Source: Pseudorhodoferax sp047601025
GTDB lineage: Bacteria > Pseudomonadota > Gammaproteobacteria > Burkholderiales > Burkholderiaceae_C
NCBI RefSeq assembly: GCF_047601025.1
Contig: NZ_JASGJZ010000001.1
Coordinates: forward strand, 1,922,001 to 1,986,000
Reading direction: 5' to 3'
Length of the DNA: 64,000 bases
Part shown: piece by piece, positions 42,068-51,119 of the stretch
Position numbering within the stretch: the first letter of the stretch is position 1
Layout: every line of letters begins with the position of its first letter
Notes under the pieces: model-generated
Seen by the model: the letters and a program-made list of their open reading frames with translations, nothing else
Database searches by the model: none
What the model was told of the DNA's origin: nothing
Program-made: the position numbers and the translations under genes

Positions 42068-42751
42068 ATGGGCCAGTTCATCGACCTGAAGTCCTCGGAC
42101 GGATTCACCTTTCCCGCCTACGTGGCCGAGCCCGCCGGCACGCCCCGGGGCGCCGTGGTGGTGCTGCAGGAGATCTTCGGCGTCAACTCGCACATCCGCA
42201 GCGTCGCCGACGGCTACGCGCGCGCGGGCTACCTGGCCGTGGCGCCGTCGACCTTCCACCGCGTGCAGGCCGGCGTGGAGCTGGGCTACACCGACGCCGA
42301 CATGCAGGCCGGCTTCAAGCTGAAGACCGCCGTCGAGGAACTGCCGGAATCCGGCGTGCAGGCCGACATCCAGGCCGCGATCGACCATGCCGCCCGGGGT
42401 GGCAAGGTCGGCATCGTGGGTTACTGCTGGGGCGGCCTGCTGACCTGGCGCGCCGCCTGCGCCGCCAACGGGCTGGCCGCGGCCGTGCCCTACTACGGCG
42501 GCGGCGTGACCACCGAGGCCGAGGTGGCGCGCAAGCCCAAGGTGCCGGTGCTGGCGCATTTCGGCGAGCGCGACCACTGGATCCCGCTGGACAGCGTGAA
42601 GGCCTTCGGGCAGGCGCATCCCGAGGTCGAGGTGCACGTCTACGCGGCCGACCACGGCTTCAACTGCGACCAGCGCGGCTCCTACGACGCGGCCGCCGCC
42701 AAGTTGGCGCTGGAGCGCACGCTGGCCTTCTTCGGCAAGCACCTGGGCTGA
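42068..42751 (+). CDS. Dienelactone hydrolase family protein
   Basis: 227 residues, alpha/beta hydrolase. Cys nucleophile in VGIVGYCWGGLL, acid Asp in GERDHWIP, His in YAADHGFNCDQR, and the characteristic VVVLQEIFGVNSHIRSVADGYA (catalytic Glu in QEIFG). Such enzymes open dienelactone in chlorocatechol degradation; outside such clusters they have wider esterase roles. It sits 21 nt upstream of a GST gene in the same direction, probably one transcript. Confidence 0.93.
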   Translation: MGQFIDLKSSDGFTFPAYVAEPAGTPRGAVVVLQEIFGVNSHIRSVADGYARAGYLAVAPSTFHRVQAGVELGYTDADMQAGFKLKTAVEELPESGVQADIQAAIDHAARGGKVGIVGYCWGGLLTWRAACAANGLAAAVPYYGGGVTTEAEVARKPKVPVLAHFGERDHWIPLDSVKAFGQAHPEVEVHVYAADHGFNCDQRGSYDAAAAKLALERTLAFFGKHLG

Positions 42752-42772
42752 ACGCTGCCGAGGACCCCGCCC

Positions 42773-43420
42773 ATGCTGCAGCTGTACTACCACCCGACCG
42801 ACGCCAGCATGGCGCCGCACATGGTGCTGGAGGAGCTGGGCGTGCCCTTCGAGCTGGTGCTGGTCGACCGCGCCAACCAGGCTCACAAGTCCGAGGCCTA
42901 CCTGCGGCTGAACCCCAACGGGCTGATCCCGGTGCTGGTCGACGGCGACACGGTGCTCTACGAGACCGCCGCCATCCTGCTGCACCTGGCCGACACGCAT
43001 CCGCAGGCGGGCCTGGCGCCGGCGCTCGCCGGCAGCGAGCGTGCGCATCTGTACAAGTGGCTGTTCTGGCTCAGCAACACGCTGCACGCCACGCTGAACC
43101 TGTACTTCTATCCCGAGCGCTGGGCCTCGGCCGAACTGGTGCAGGGCGCCACCAACCTGAAGGCCCGGGCCGAGGCGCGCGCCGGCCAGCTGCTGGAGCT
43201 GCTGGACCAGGAGCTGGCGCGCCACGGCGGCCCCTGGCTGCTGGGCGAGCGCTACACGGTGCTCGACCCCTACCTGCTGATGCTGGCGCGCTGGACGCGG
43301 CATTTCGGCCGCCCGGCCCGCACGCTGACGCACCTGGGCCCGTACCTGCTGCGCGTGCTGGCGCGCCCGGCCGTGCAGCGCGCCTACGCTACCGAGCAGA
43401 TCGGCGAACCGCCGGTGTGA
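42773..43420 (+). CDS. Glutathione S-transferase family protein 1
   Basis: 215 residues: thioredoxin-like N domain (LQLYYHPTDASMAPHMVLEELG, NGLIPVLVDGDTVLYETAAILLHLAD with the cis-Pro and ETA glutathione contacts) and an all-helical C domain (GPWLLGERYTVLDPYLLML). The S of DASMAPH is the likely catalytic residue. Its 3' end overlaps the convergent sensor kinase gene by 32 bp. Confidence 0.92.
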   Translation: MLQLYYHPTDASMAPHMVLEELGVPFELVLVDRANQAHKSEAYLRLNPNGLIPVLVDGDTVLYETAAILLHLADTHPQAGLAPALAGSERAHLYKWLFWLSNTLHATLNLYFYPERWASAELVQGATNLKARAEARAGQLLELLDQELARHGGPWLLGERYTVLDPYLLMLARWTRHFGRPARTLTHLGPYLLRVLARPAVQRAYATEQIGEPPV

Positions 43421-44561
43421 TGCGCACCGGCACGCGCGGCGGCGCCGGGAAGTCCAGCGTGAACACCGTCGGCAGGCCCGGCGCGCTGCGCACGCCGGCC
43501 TGGCCGCCGTGCAGGTCCATCACGCTCTTGACGATGGCCAAGCCCAGGCCGGAGCCGGCCTCCGCCGCCGGCGCGCCGACGCGGTAGCGGCGCAGGAAGA
43601 TCGCGGCCTGGTGCGCCGGCGCGATCGGCTCGCCGGCGTTGGACACGGCAATGCGCACCGCGCCCGGCGCCAGCGCGTGCGCCGACAGCTGCACCGTGCT
43701 GCCCGGCCGCGCGTGGCGCAGCGCGTTGGTCAGCAGGTTGCCCACGGCGCGCGCCAGCAGCACCTCGTCGGCCCAGGCCCGCAGGCCGGGCTGCACCTGC
43801 AGCGCCAGCTGCAGGCCGCGCTCCTCGGCCAGCAGCCCGAAGAATTCCACCATGCGCCCCAGGCGCAGGTCCAGGTCCTGCCAGCCGGTCTGCAGCCGGG
43901 TCTGCGCATGGTCGGCGCGCGCCAGGAACAGGATGTTGTCGATCAGCCGCCCGATGCGCTCGTAGTCCTGCACGGCCGATTCCAGCACCGCGCGGTACTC
44001 GTCGGCGCTGCGCGGCCGGGCCAGCGTGACCTGGGTGGCCGTCAGCAGCCGGTGGATCGGCGCGCGCAGGTCGTGCGCGAGATCGGAGGAAAAGCCCGAG
44101 AGCCGGTCGAAGGCGTCCTGCAGGCGGTCCAGCATGGCGTTGAACGCGCGCGCCACCGGCGCCAGCTCCGCCGGCATGGCGTCCAGCGGCAGCCGTTCCT
44201 GCAGCGCCTGCGCGCCGATGCGGTCGGCGGTCTCGCCCAGGCGGCGCACCGAGGCCAGCACGCGCCGCGTGATGAACCAGGCCAGCAGGCCCGTGGCCAC
44301 GGCGCCGGCGGCCAGCGTCCAGAACATCGCGCGCCAGGCGCGCGCGATGAAGGCGGCGCGGTGTTCCTCGGCCAGCGCCATCGGCAGCGCGGTGAACTCC
44401 TGCTCGATCAGCCGGCCTCCCAGCCAGCAGCCGGCCAGCATCACCAGCGCGGCGGCCAGCGCCACCGCCAGCGCGATGTGCACGGCCAGCGAGCCGCGTA
44501 GCAGGGGCCCCGCCCGGCGCGGGCGCGGCGGCGGCTCAGGCCGTGCGGTGCTCGAGGACAT
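43389..44561 (-). CDS. Heavy-metal-type sensor histidine kinase (CusS-like)
   Basis: 390 residues: two membrane helices (about 25-48 and 77-97) around a short periplasmic loop, HAMP domain (RRVLASVRRLGETADRIG), HisKA with DLAHDLRAPIHRLLTATQ (phospho-His in HDLR) and HATPase with NALRHARPGS, NAGEPI and GSGLGLAIVKSV. The periplasmic loop is only about 30 residues, much shorter than in E. coli CusS, so metal sensing is uncertain. It overlaps its regulator by 26 bp at the 5' end and the GST gene by 32 bp at the 3' end. Confidence 0.9.
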   Translation of the reverse strand: MSSSTARPEPPPRPRRAGPLLRGSLAVHIALAVALAAALVMLAGCWLGGRLIEQEFTALPMALAEEHRAAFIARAWRAMFWTLAAGAVATGLLAWFITRRVLASVRRLGETADRIGAQALQERLPLDAMPAELAPVARAFNAMLDRLQDAFDRLSGFSSDLAHDLRAPIHRLLTATQVTLARPRSADEYRAVLESAVQDYERIGRLIDNILFLARADHAQTRLQTGWQDLDLRLGRMVEFFGLLAEERGLQLALQVQPGLRAWADEVLLARAVGNLLTNALRHARPGSTVQLSAHALAPGAVRIAVSNAGEPIAPAHQAAIFLRRYRVGAPAAEAGSGLGLAIVKSVMDLHGGQAGVRSAPGLPTVFTLDFPAPPRVPVRITPAVRRSAR

Positions 44562-45216
44562 AGCCGACGCCGCGGATGGTGTGGATCAGCTTGTCTTCGA
44601 AGGGGTCGTCGACTTTGGCGCGCAGGCGGCGCACGGCCACGTCGATCACGTTGGTGTCGCTGTCGAAGTGCATGTCCCAGCAGTGCTCGGCGATCAGCGT
44701 GCGCGGCACGGCCTGGCCGACCTGGCGCGACAGGTATTCCAGCAGCGCGAACTCCTTGGCCGTCAGCACCAGCCGCCGCCCGCCGCGCCGGGCCACGCGG
44801 CGGGCGGCGTCGACCTCCAGGTCGGCCACGCGCACCACGGGGTCGGCGGCGGCCGGCTGCACGGCGCGCCGCGCCACCGCCTGGATGCGCGCCAGCAGCT
44901 CGGCGAACGCGAAGGGCTTGACCAGGTAGTCGTCGGCGCCGAGCTGCAGGCCGCGCACCCGGTCCTCCAGCTCGCCGCGGCCGCTGACCACGAACACCGG
45001 CGTGCGCTGGCGCCCGCGCAACTCGCGCAGCACCTGCCAGCCGTCGGCGCCGGGCAGCGCCATGTCCAGCAGGATCAGGTCGTAGTGGCCCGAGGTGGCC
45101 AGGTGCAGGCCCTCGACGCCGTCGCGGGCGGTGTCGACGACATGGCCGTGCTCGGTCAGGCCCTTGTGCAGGTAGGCGGCGGTCTTGGGTTCGTCTTCGA
45201 TGGACAGCAGGCGCAT
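44536..45216 (-). CDS. OmpR/CusR-type response regulator
   Basis: 226 residues: receiver with the phospho-acceptor Asp in DLILLDMALPGADGW and Lys in YLVKPF, and an OmpR-type winged helix (LTAKEFALLEYLSR, NVIDVAVRRLRAKVDDPFE, IRGVGYVL). The C-terminal motif and the CusS-like partner place it in the heavy-metal CopR/CusR/IrlR group. The divergent porin 320 bp away is a candidate target but no matching operator was identified. Confidence 0.93.
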   Translation of the reverse strand: MRLLSIEDEPKTAAYLHKGLTEHGHVVDTARDGVEGLHLATSGHYDLILLDMALPGADGWQVLRELRGRQRTPVFVVSGRGELEDRVRGLQLGADDYLVKPFAFAELLARIQAVARRAVQPAAADPVVRVADLEVDAARRVARRGGRRLVLTAKEFALLEYLSRQVGQAVPRTLIAEHCWDMHFDSDTNVIDVAVRRLRAKVDDPFEDKLIHTIRGVGYVLEHRTA

Positions 45217-45537
45217 GGCGAAGGACTCCGGCTTGCGCGCGAGCCTTCTCGCGGCCTGGTTGCGGGAAAACCCTGACTCTAGGCGGCTCCCGCCGCCGCA
45301 TCAAGGCGGACCCCGGCAACGCACTGTTGCCGCCACGGAAATGACGCCGGGCCCGCAGGCCGCTGTCGCAGCCGCGGAACGGGGTGCTCCGAAACCCCGG
45401 GGGGTGCGTTCGCGCACCCCGGTGCATTGCGACATCGGGCCTGTCGGCACGGGCGGCCGGTGCCTACGCTGACGCCATGTCCTGTGCGAAAGCGACGTGG
45501 GACATGCAACCGATCACGCAACCTCTTAAGGATGACC
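45217..45537. other. Divergent regulator/porin intergenic region
   Basis: No gene. It must hold the regulator promoter and the porin promoter with a long 5' leader. The only structure I can defend is the UUCG-loop hairpin at 45401-45420. An AAGGA Shine-Dalgarno lies just before the porin ATG. Confidence 0.6.
45401..45420 (+). promoter_or_regulatory. UUCG-tetraloop hairpin in porin leader
   Basis: GGGGTGCG-TTCG-CGCACCCC: a perfect 8-bp stem with the very stable UUCG loop, 118 nt before the porin start. No T run follows, so it is not a terminator for the porin strand. If transcribed it would be a strong structure in the porin leader; it could stabilise the mRNA or bind a regulator. Confidence 0.55.
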
Positions 45538-46641
45538 ATGAAGAAACTCGCCACGCTGACCGTGCTGGCCGTCGCCAGCGCCGCCTCGTTCGCACAATCC
45601 TCCGTCACGCTGTTCGGCGTGGCTGATGCCACCGTGCAATTCGGCCGCGGCAGCGCTTCCAACAACAGCGGCCTGGGCAGTGGCGGCAACGCGTCCAGCC
45701 GCATCGGCTTCCGCGGCGTCGAAGACCTGGGCGGCGGCCTGAAGGCCGGCTTCTGGCTGGAGTCCGGCTTCAACCTCGACGACGGCACCGGTTCGAGCAA
45801 CCTGTCCGGCGGCGACTACAACAACCAGTTCAACTCCGGCTACAGCGCCGGCTCGGGCCTGCGCTTCGCGCGCCGCGCCACGGTCAGCCTGATGGGCGAC
45901 AGCTGGGGCGAGTTCCGCCTGGGCCGCGACTTCTCGCTGCAATACCTGAACGCCTCCGCCTACGACCCGTTCGGCGACAACGGCGTGGGCTCGACCCTGC
46001 TGACCAACACCCGCATGGGCCTGGGCGGCCCGGTCGCCACGCGCGTGGGCAACTCGGCCACCTACTTCACGCCCAACTTCGGCGGCTTCTACGGCGCCGT
46101 GCAGGCCTACCGCGGCGAGCAGCCGGCCGGCACGAACCACAGCAACGGCAACGGCTACGGCGCCCGCATCGGCTACAAGAACGGCCCGCTGGACGTCGGC
46201 CTGTCGTACGCCAAGACCGACTACGCGGCCGATGCCGCCGACTACCGCGTCGGCGACATCAAGGACTGGGGCCTGGGCGCCAGCTACGACTTCGGCATGG
46301 CCAGCGTGATGGCCGCCTACCGCAAGCAGGAAGTCAACAACGCCGCCTTCGGCGATCCGGAAGGCACGGGCTACATCGTCGGCGCCAAGGTGCCGGTGGG
46401 TGCGGGCGAGATCCGCGCCTCCTGGTCGCGCTTCGAGACCGAGTTCACCGGCGTGGACGCCAAGGCCGACAAGTTCGCGCTGGGCTACGTCCACAACCTG
46501 TCCAAGCGCACCGCCGTCTACACCACCTTCGCCTACGTGAAGAACAAGGGCGGCGCGGGCGTGGCGCTGAACGGCGCGACGCTGACCAGCGCCAACGACA
46601 ACTCCAAGGGTCTGGACATCGGCCTGCGCCACGTGTTCTAA
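45538..46641 (+). CDS. Gram-negative porin (trimeric, Burkholderiales type)
   Basis: Outer-membrane porin of 367 residues. Signal MKKLATLTVLAVASAASFAQ, then SSVTLFGVADATVQFGRG, SSRIGFRGVEDLGGGLKAGFWLESGF, RLGRDFSLQYLNASAYDPFG and the C-terminal Phe in LDIGLRHVF needed for outer-membrane assembly. This is the standard 16-stranded general porin of betaproteobacteria. AAGGA precedes the ATG at 45538 and two downstream hairpins, the second with a T run, end the transcript. Confidence 0.96.
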   Translation: MKKLATLTVLAVASAASFAQSSVTLFGVADATVQFGRGSASNNSGLGSGGNASSRIGFRGVEDLGGGLKAGFWLESGFNLDDGTGSSNLSGGDYNNQFNSGYSAGSGLRFARRATVSLMGDSWGEFRLGRDFSLQYLNASAYDPFGDNGVGSTLLTNTRMGLGGPVATRVGNSATYFTPNFGGFYGAVQAYRGEQPAGTNHSNGNGYGARIGYKNGPLDVGLSYAKTDYAADAADYRVGDIKDWGLGASYDFGMASVMAAYRKQEVNNAAFGDPEGTGYIVGAKVPVGAGEIRASWSRFETEFTGVDAKADKFALGYVHNLSKRTAVYTTFAYVKNKGGAGVALNGATLTSANDNSKGLDIGLRHVF

Positions 46642-46701
46642 GCCGGCACCGGCTCCGCCCGCCGGCGTGCCCGGCGGGCTTCTCCAAGGTATTCGGCCCG
46701 C

Positions 46702-46727
46702 AGCCCGCAAGGGATGCGGGCTTTTTT
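46702..46727 (+). terminator. Rho-independent terminator after porin
   Basis: AGCCCGC-AAGGGAT-GCGGGCT followed by TTTTT: a 7-bp G/C stem with T tract, 60 bp after the porin stop. A second perfect stem without T run (GCCCGCCGG ... CCGGCGGGC) lies just upstream at 46657-46679. Confidence 0.9.
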
Positions 46728-46890
46728 GCGCCCGGCCGGCACGGACCTGACGCGAATGTCATGTTCGGGCCATGTTGCCGTCAGGTGCCGCCGCCTAAGC
46801 TCCAAACCGTCCGAAAACTAGGGGGGCGATGGCCGCGGCGCGGCATCCCGCAGCGCCATGCGTCGCGCCCCTGCAACAAGGGAGCTCAAC

Positions 46891-48441
46891 ATGCGCCGAC
46901 AAGACATCCAGCTGCTGGCCCTGGCCCGCCAGGGCGACGCGGCCGCGCGCAGCGAGGCCGGGCGCCGCTATCTCGTGGGCGGCGACGGCTTTCCGCGCCA
47001 CGTGGCCACCGGCATGGAATACCTGGCCCACCCCAGCGTGCGCGACCTGCCCGAGACGGCGCGCATCGTCGCCGAGAGCCTGCCGCTGCAGGACCTGCTG
47101 CAGCTGCAGCAGGAGGACGCGCTGCGCCGGGCCGCTGCCGCCGGCAGCCTGCTGGCCCAGTTCAAGCTCGGCGTCTGGCTGTGCCTGCAGCAGGCCCGCG
47201 CCGACGCCGGCGCCGCCTGGCTGGAGCGCGCCGCCGCCGGTGGCCACGTCGAGGCGCGCCAGGCCGTGGCCGCGCTGCAGCAGGCGCGCGCCGCCGAGGC
47301 GCTGCCGGCGCTGCTGCAGGCGGTCGGCACCAGCGCCGCGCTGGACCTGCCGCAGGTGGCCGTGATGGCCGCGCGCCGCGCCCGCGAGGGCGGTTCGCTG
47401 CCGGTGTTCGCCGACTGCCTGCGCACCGCGCTGGCCCTGGCGCCGCGGCTCACGCACGCGCTGTCGGACCTAGTGGTCGCCGCGCTGCGCCAGGCCGAGG
47501 CGTCGGGCGAGGAACTGCGCGGCCTGCCGCCCGAGCAGGTCGAGGCCAGCCTGGAGATGGCGACCGCGCGCGGCGACCGCGACGCCGCCTGCCTGCTGGG
47601 CCGGGCGCTGTGCGGCATCGACAGCGGCGCGCTGGCGCCGGCGCGGCTGGCGGCCGGCAGCAACATGCGCAAGGGCGTGGCGCTGCTGCTGCGCGCCGCC
47701 GATGCCGGCCGCGACGACGCCTGGATGGACCTGTACGCCACCCATGCCGACCACCGCCACTCGGTTGCCAACCCGCAGCTGGCGCGCTTCTTCCTGGAGA
47801 AGGCCGCCACGCTCGGCCGCGCGCCGGCGCAGCGCAAGCTCGGCGCGCTGGTGCTGCGCGCGGCCACCTCGCTGGCCGAGACCGAGCAGGCCATCGGCTG
47901 GCTGCACGCGGCCGCGGTGCAGGGCGACGCGCACGCGCAGCGGCTGCTGCAGTCGCTGGTGCTGCCCGTGGCCGGCGACGAGGAGGCCGCGCGCGCCGGC
48001 ATCGAGCAGGTGCGCCAGAAGGACCCGTGGCTGGCGCTGCGGTTGACGCTGGCGCGCGACTTCGGCCTGACCAAGCTGGAGGCGCTCAGCGTGGACCCCG
48101 TCGAGGGCCGGCGCCCCTGGGGCCTGGTGGTGGGCCGCAACCCGTTCATCACGCAGGCGCGGCTGTCGGCGCCGCGGGCGGTGCCGGCGCTGCAGGCCGC
48201 GGCGCTGCAGAACCTGGCGCGCGCGGCGGCGTTCTTCGAACCCTCGCGCGGCGAGGGCGATGCGTTCGAGGGCGACCTGCGCCGGCGCTCGCTGCGCCAG
48301 CGCCGCGCGTTCGAGCGGCTGGGGCTGTCGGACGCGCTGTTCTTCGCCGAGGCCAGCTCGACCCAGCTGGAAACGCTGCGCGCCGGCCCCAAGTGGGCGT
48401 TTCGTGCGCGCCGGCCGCTGGAGCTGGCGCTGCAGGCCTGA
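46891..48441 (+). CDS. Sel1/TPR-like repeat protein
   Basis: 516 residues, no signal peptide. Helical repeats with the Sel1 pattern: AAAAGSLLAQFKLGVWLCLQQ, GAAWLERAAAGGHVEARQAVA, GVALLLRAADAGRDDAWMDLY, AIGWLHAAAVQGDAHAQRLL. Such proteins are protein-protein scaffolds. The start at 46891 is favoured by the AAGGGAGC RBS over 46858, and removes 11 unlike residues. The last 60 residues (RRRSLRQRRAFERLGL ... KWAFRARRPLELALQ) are basic and differ from the repeats. Function unknown. Confidence 0.83.
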   Translation: MRRQDIQLLALARQGDAAARSEAGRRYLVGGDGFPRHVATGMEYLAHPSVRDLPETARIVAESLPLQDLLQLQQEDALRRAAAAGSLLAQFKLGVWLCLQQARADAGAAWLERAAAGGHVEARQAVAALQQARAAEALPALLQAVGTSAALDLPQVAVMAARRAREGGSLPVFADCLRTALALAPRLTHALSDLVVAALRQAEASGEELRGLPPEQVEASLEMATARGDRDAACLLGRALCGIDSGALAPARLAAGSNMRKGVALLLRAADAGRDDAWMDLYATHADHRHSVANPQLARFFLEKAATLGRAPAQRKLGALVLRAATSLAETEQAIGWLHAAAVQGDAHAQRLLQSLVLPVAGDEEAARAGIEQVRQKDPWLALRLTLARDFGLTKLEALSVDPVEGRRPWGLVVGRNPFITQARLSAPRAVPALQAAALQNLARAAAFFEPSRGEGDAFEGDLRRRSLRQRRAFERLGLSDALFFAEASSTQLETLRAGPKWAFRARRPLELALQA

Positions 48442-48442
48442 C

Positions 48443-49195
48443 CTAGGCAGCCGGCCGGGCCAGCGGCGGCAGTGCCAGCCAGACCGTGCAGCCCTGGTCG
48501 GGCCGGCCTTCAGCGTGCACGCTGCCGCCGTGGCGGCGCGCCACCTGCCGCACCAGCGCCAGCCCGGTGCCCAGTCCCTCGAAGCGCGCGCCGTGCAGCC
48601 GCGAGAACGGCTGGAACAGCTGCGCGGCGTGGGCCGGGTCGAAGCCGACGCCGTTGTCGCGCACGTACAGGCGCACGCCGCCGTCCCCGGCCGCCGCGGC
48701 GCCGACCTCGATGCGCGCCGCGCCGCGGGGCCGCGTGAACTTCAGCGCGTTGGCCAGCAGCGCGGCCAGCGCCTGGCGCAGCTGGGGCGCGTCGCCCGGC
48801 AGCGGCGGCAGGTCCGGCGCGATCTGCCAGGCGATGGTGCGGGCGCGGTCGGCCTCGGGCAGCGCGGCCAGCGCCAGGCGGCGCGCCTCCTCGACCAGCA
48901 GCGCGCCGGGCGTGTGCACCGGCTGCAGCGGCGCGCGCGCCAGCCGCGCCAGCGCGACCACGGCGTCCAGCCGCTCGCCGAGCTGGCGCGCCGCGCGCTC
49001 CAGCGTGTCCAGCGCGGGCGCCACGTCCTCGCCGCTCTCCAGCATCTCGCGCAGCAGGCCGCCGTAGGCGAGCACGTGGCGCAGTGGCGCGCGCAGGTCG
49101 TGCGAGACCATGCGCGCGAACTCCTCCGTGTCGGCCCGGGCCGCGGCCAGCTGCGCGCGCAGCGCCTGCAGTTCGTCGGCGGGGCCGGCGTTCAC
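48443..49195 (-). CDS. Soluble sensor histidine kinase, orphan, coupled to glmU
   Basis: 250 residues with no membrane helix or sensor domain: a HisKA domain (EEFARMVSHDLRAPLRHVLAYGG, phospho-His in SHDLR) and a HATPase domain (LLANALKFTRPRG, VRDNGVGFDPAHAAQLFQPFSRLHG, GTGLALVRQVARRHGG). The pattern fits the bacteriophytochrome/cyanobacterial-type kinase class. It uses a GTG start overlapping the glmU stop (GTGA), so it is translated after glmU. No response regulator is encoded nearby, so its partner is elsewhere. Confidence 0.87.
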   Translation of the reverse strand: MNAGPADELQALRAQLAAARADTEEFARMVSHDLRAPLRHVLAYGGLLREMLESGEDVAPALDTLERAARQLGERLDAVVALARLARAPLQPVHTPGALLVEEARRLALAALPEADRARTIAWQIAPDLPPLPGDAPQLRQALAALLANALKFTRPRGAARIEVGAAAAGDGGVRLYVRDNGVGFDPAHAAQLFQPFSRLHGARFEGLGTGLALVRQVARRHGGSVHAEGRPDQGCTVWLALPPLARPAA

Positions 49196-50595
49196 GCGCC
49201 GTTCTTGGTCGGGCGCTTCCAGTTGGCGATGGTGGTCTGCCGGCCGCGGGCCACAGTCAGCGCGCCGGCCGGGGCGTCCTTGGTCACGGTGGAGCCGCCG
49301 CCCACGGTGCCGCCGGCGCCGATGGTCACGGGCGCGACCAGCACGCAGTTGCTGCCCACGTGCACGTCGGCCTCGATCACGGTCCGGTGCTTGCGGGCGC
49401 CGTCGTAGTTGGCGGTGATGCTGCCGGCGCCGTAGTTCACGCGCTCGCCCACGCTGGCGTCGCCCAGGTAGGCCAGGTGGTTGGCCTTGGCGCCCTTGGC
49501 CAGCGTGGAGTTCTTGACCTCGACGAAGTTGCCGATGTGCACCTCCTCGCCCAGCCTGGCGCCCGGGCGCAGCCGCGCATAGGGGCCGATGCTGGCGCCG
49601 GCGCCGACCTGCACCTGGTCGGCCGCCGCGGCGCCGCCCTCGATGTGGCAGAAGGCCTGGACCACCGCGCCGGCCGCGATGCGCGCGTTGGCGATCACGC
49701 AGTTGGCGCCGATGCGCACGCCCTCGCCGAGCTGCACCTCGCCGTCGAACACGCAGTTCACGTCGATCTCCACGTCGGCGCCGCACTGCAGGCTGCCGCG
49801 CACGTCCAGGCGCGCCGGGTCGGCCAGGCGCACGCCCTGTTCCATCAGCCGCTGGGCGAGCCGCAGCTGGTAGGCGCGCTCCAGTTCGGCCAGCTGCACC
49901 GGGCTGTTCACGCCGTCCACCTGCAGGCGTTCGGGGGCCTTGGCGGCGACCACGGGCACGCCGTCGGCGGCGGCCATCTGCACGATGTCGGTCAGGTAGT
50001 ACTCGCCCTGGGCGTTGTCGTTGCGCAGCTGTGCCAGCCACTGCTTGAGCCGGGCGCTGGGCACGGCCATCACGCCGGTGTAGATCTCGCCGATGGCGCG
50101 CTGCTCGGGCGTGGCGTCCTTGTGCTCGACGATGCGCTGCACCGTGTCGCCGCTGCGCACGATGCGGCCGTAGCCGGTGGGGTCGGGCATGTCCACGGTC
50201 AGCAGGGCCAGGCGTTCGCCGGCGCACTGCGCCAGCAGCGCCTGCAGCGTGGCCTCCTCGATCAGCGGCACGTCGCCGTTCAGGATCAGCGTCGTGCCGT
50301 CGTCGGGCAGGTGCGGGGCGGCCTGCTGCACGGCATGGCCGGTGCCGAGCTGCGGCTCCTGCCGGACGCATTGCAGCGCCGCCGCATCCCCGCCGCTGGC
50401 GGCGACGAAGCCCTCGACCGCGGCGGCGCCGTGGCCGGTGATCACGACGATGCGCCGCGGCGCCAGCCGCGCGGCCGTGGCCAGCACGTGGCCCAGCAGC
50501 GGCCGCCCGGCCAGCCGGTGCAACACTTTGGGGATGCTGCTCTTCATGCGCGTGCCCTTGCCCGCGGCCATGACCACCACATCGACGGATGCCAT
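49192..50595 (-). CDS. glmU: Bifunctional UDP-GlcNAc pyrophosphorylase/GlcN-1-P N-acetyltransferase
   Basis: 467-residue GlmU making UDP-N-acetylglucosamine for peptidoglycan and lipopolysaccharide. The N-terminal uridyltransferase has VVMAAGKGTRMKS, LNGDVPLI, EIYTGVM; the C-terminal left-handed beta-helix has the hexapeptide repeats (IGANCVIANARIAAGAVV, GSITANYDGARKHRTVIEADVHVGS), ending TVARGRQTTIANWKRPTKNG. Slightly longer than E. coli GlmU (456). Its stop overlaps a histidine kinase start. No glmS follows in the window. Confidence 0.97.
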   Translation of the reverse strand: MASVDVVVMAAGKGTRMKSSIPKVLHRLAGRPLLGHVLATAARLAPRRIVVITGHGAAAVEGFVAASGGDAAALQCVRQEPQLGTGHAVQQAAPHLPDDGTTLILNGDVPLIEEATLQALLAQCAGERLALLTVDMPDPTGYGRIVRSGDTVQRIVEHKDATPEQRAIGEIYTGVMAVPSARLKQWLAQLRNDNAQGEYYLTDIVQMAAADGVPVVAAKAPERLQVDGVNSPVQLAELERAYQLRLAQRLMEQGVRLADPARLDVRGSLQCGADVEIDVNCVFDGEVQLGEGVRIGANCVIANARIAAGAVVQAFCHIEGGAAAADQVQVGAGASIGPYARLRPGARLGEEVHIGNFVEVKNSTLAKGAKANHLAYLGDASVGERVNYGAGSITANYDGARKHRTVIEADVHVGSNCVLVAPVTIGAGGTVGGGSTVTKDAPAGALTVARGRQTTIANWKRPTKNGA

Positions 50596-50761
50596 GCACT
50601 ACCTCGCTTTGCTGTGTTCGCTATGTTCGAAATCCGCGCGGATTATCGGGCTGGCGAGGGGCGGGACGGGGGCGGGCGGTTGCGGTTCCGCACGGCTGGC
50701 GCGCACCGGGGCGCCAACGGTCGGCTGCGATGGCTGAACGGCTGCGGGCAGGCGCGTGCCG

Positions 50762-51016
50762 CTACCGGGCCAGCCGCAGCGCCGGCCGCGGGCGCTGCGC
50801 CGCCGGGCGAGGCAGTTCGCCGCGCTGGCGGCAGCGCTCCAGGTAGGCCGACAGCGTGTGGCGCGCGTCGTCCCGGGCCGCGTCGTCGCCCTGCTGGCGC
50901 GGCGGCTGGAATTCGCGCGTGCCGTTGTCCTGCTGTTGCTGGCGGCTGTCGGGCCGCTCGGCGCGCTGCTGCAGCCCGGCGGACAGGGCATCGTGGAATT
51001 CGGCTGCGGATGGCAT
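50762..51016 (-). CDS. Hypothetical small protein (84 aa)
   Basis: Unrecognised polar protein: MPSAAEFHDALSAGLQQRAE, then Gln-rich RQQQQDNGTREFQPPRQQG, then a predicted helix DARHTLSAYLERCRQRGELP and a basic tail. No membrane segment. It sits alone between glmU and a regulator remnant. The frame and ATG at 51016 are plausible but the RBS is weak; it may be a remnant or an open frame only. Confidence 0.4.
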   Translation of the reverse strand: MPSAAEFHDALSAGLQQRAERPDSRQQQQDNGTREFQPPRQQGDDAARDDARHTLSAYLERCRQRGELPRPAAQRPRPALRLAR

Positions 51017-51119
51017 GGCGGCGACCTTGGGCGGCGGGGCTGGTGGCGTGGAAATGGCAGCTTAGGCCGCGCTGCGCTCGGCCGGCGTCGTCCGCGGCTT
51101 GCGACGGCCGTCGGCCCGT

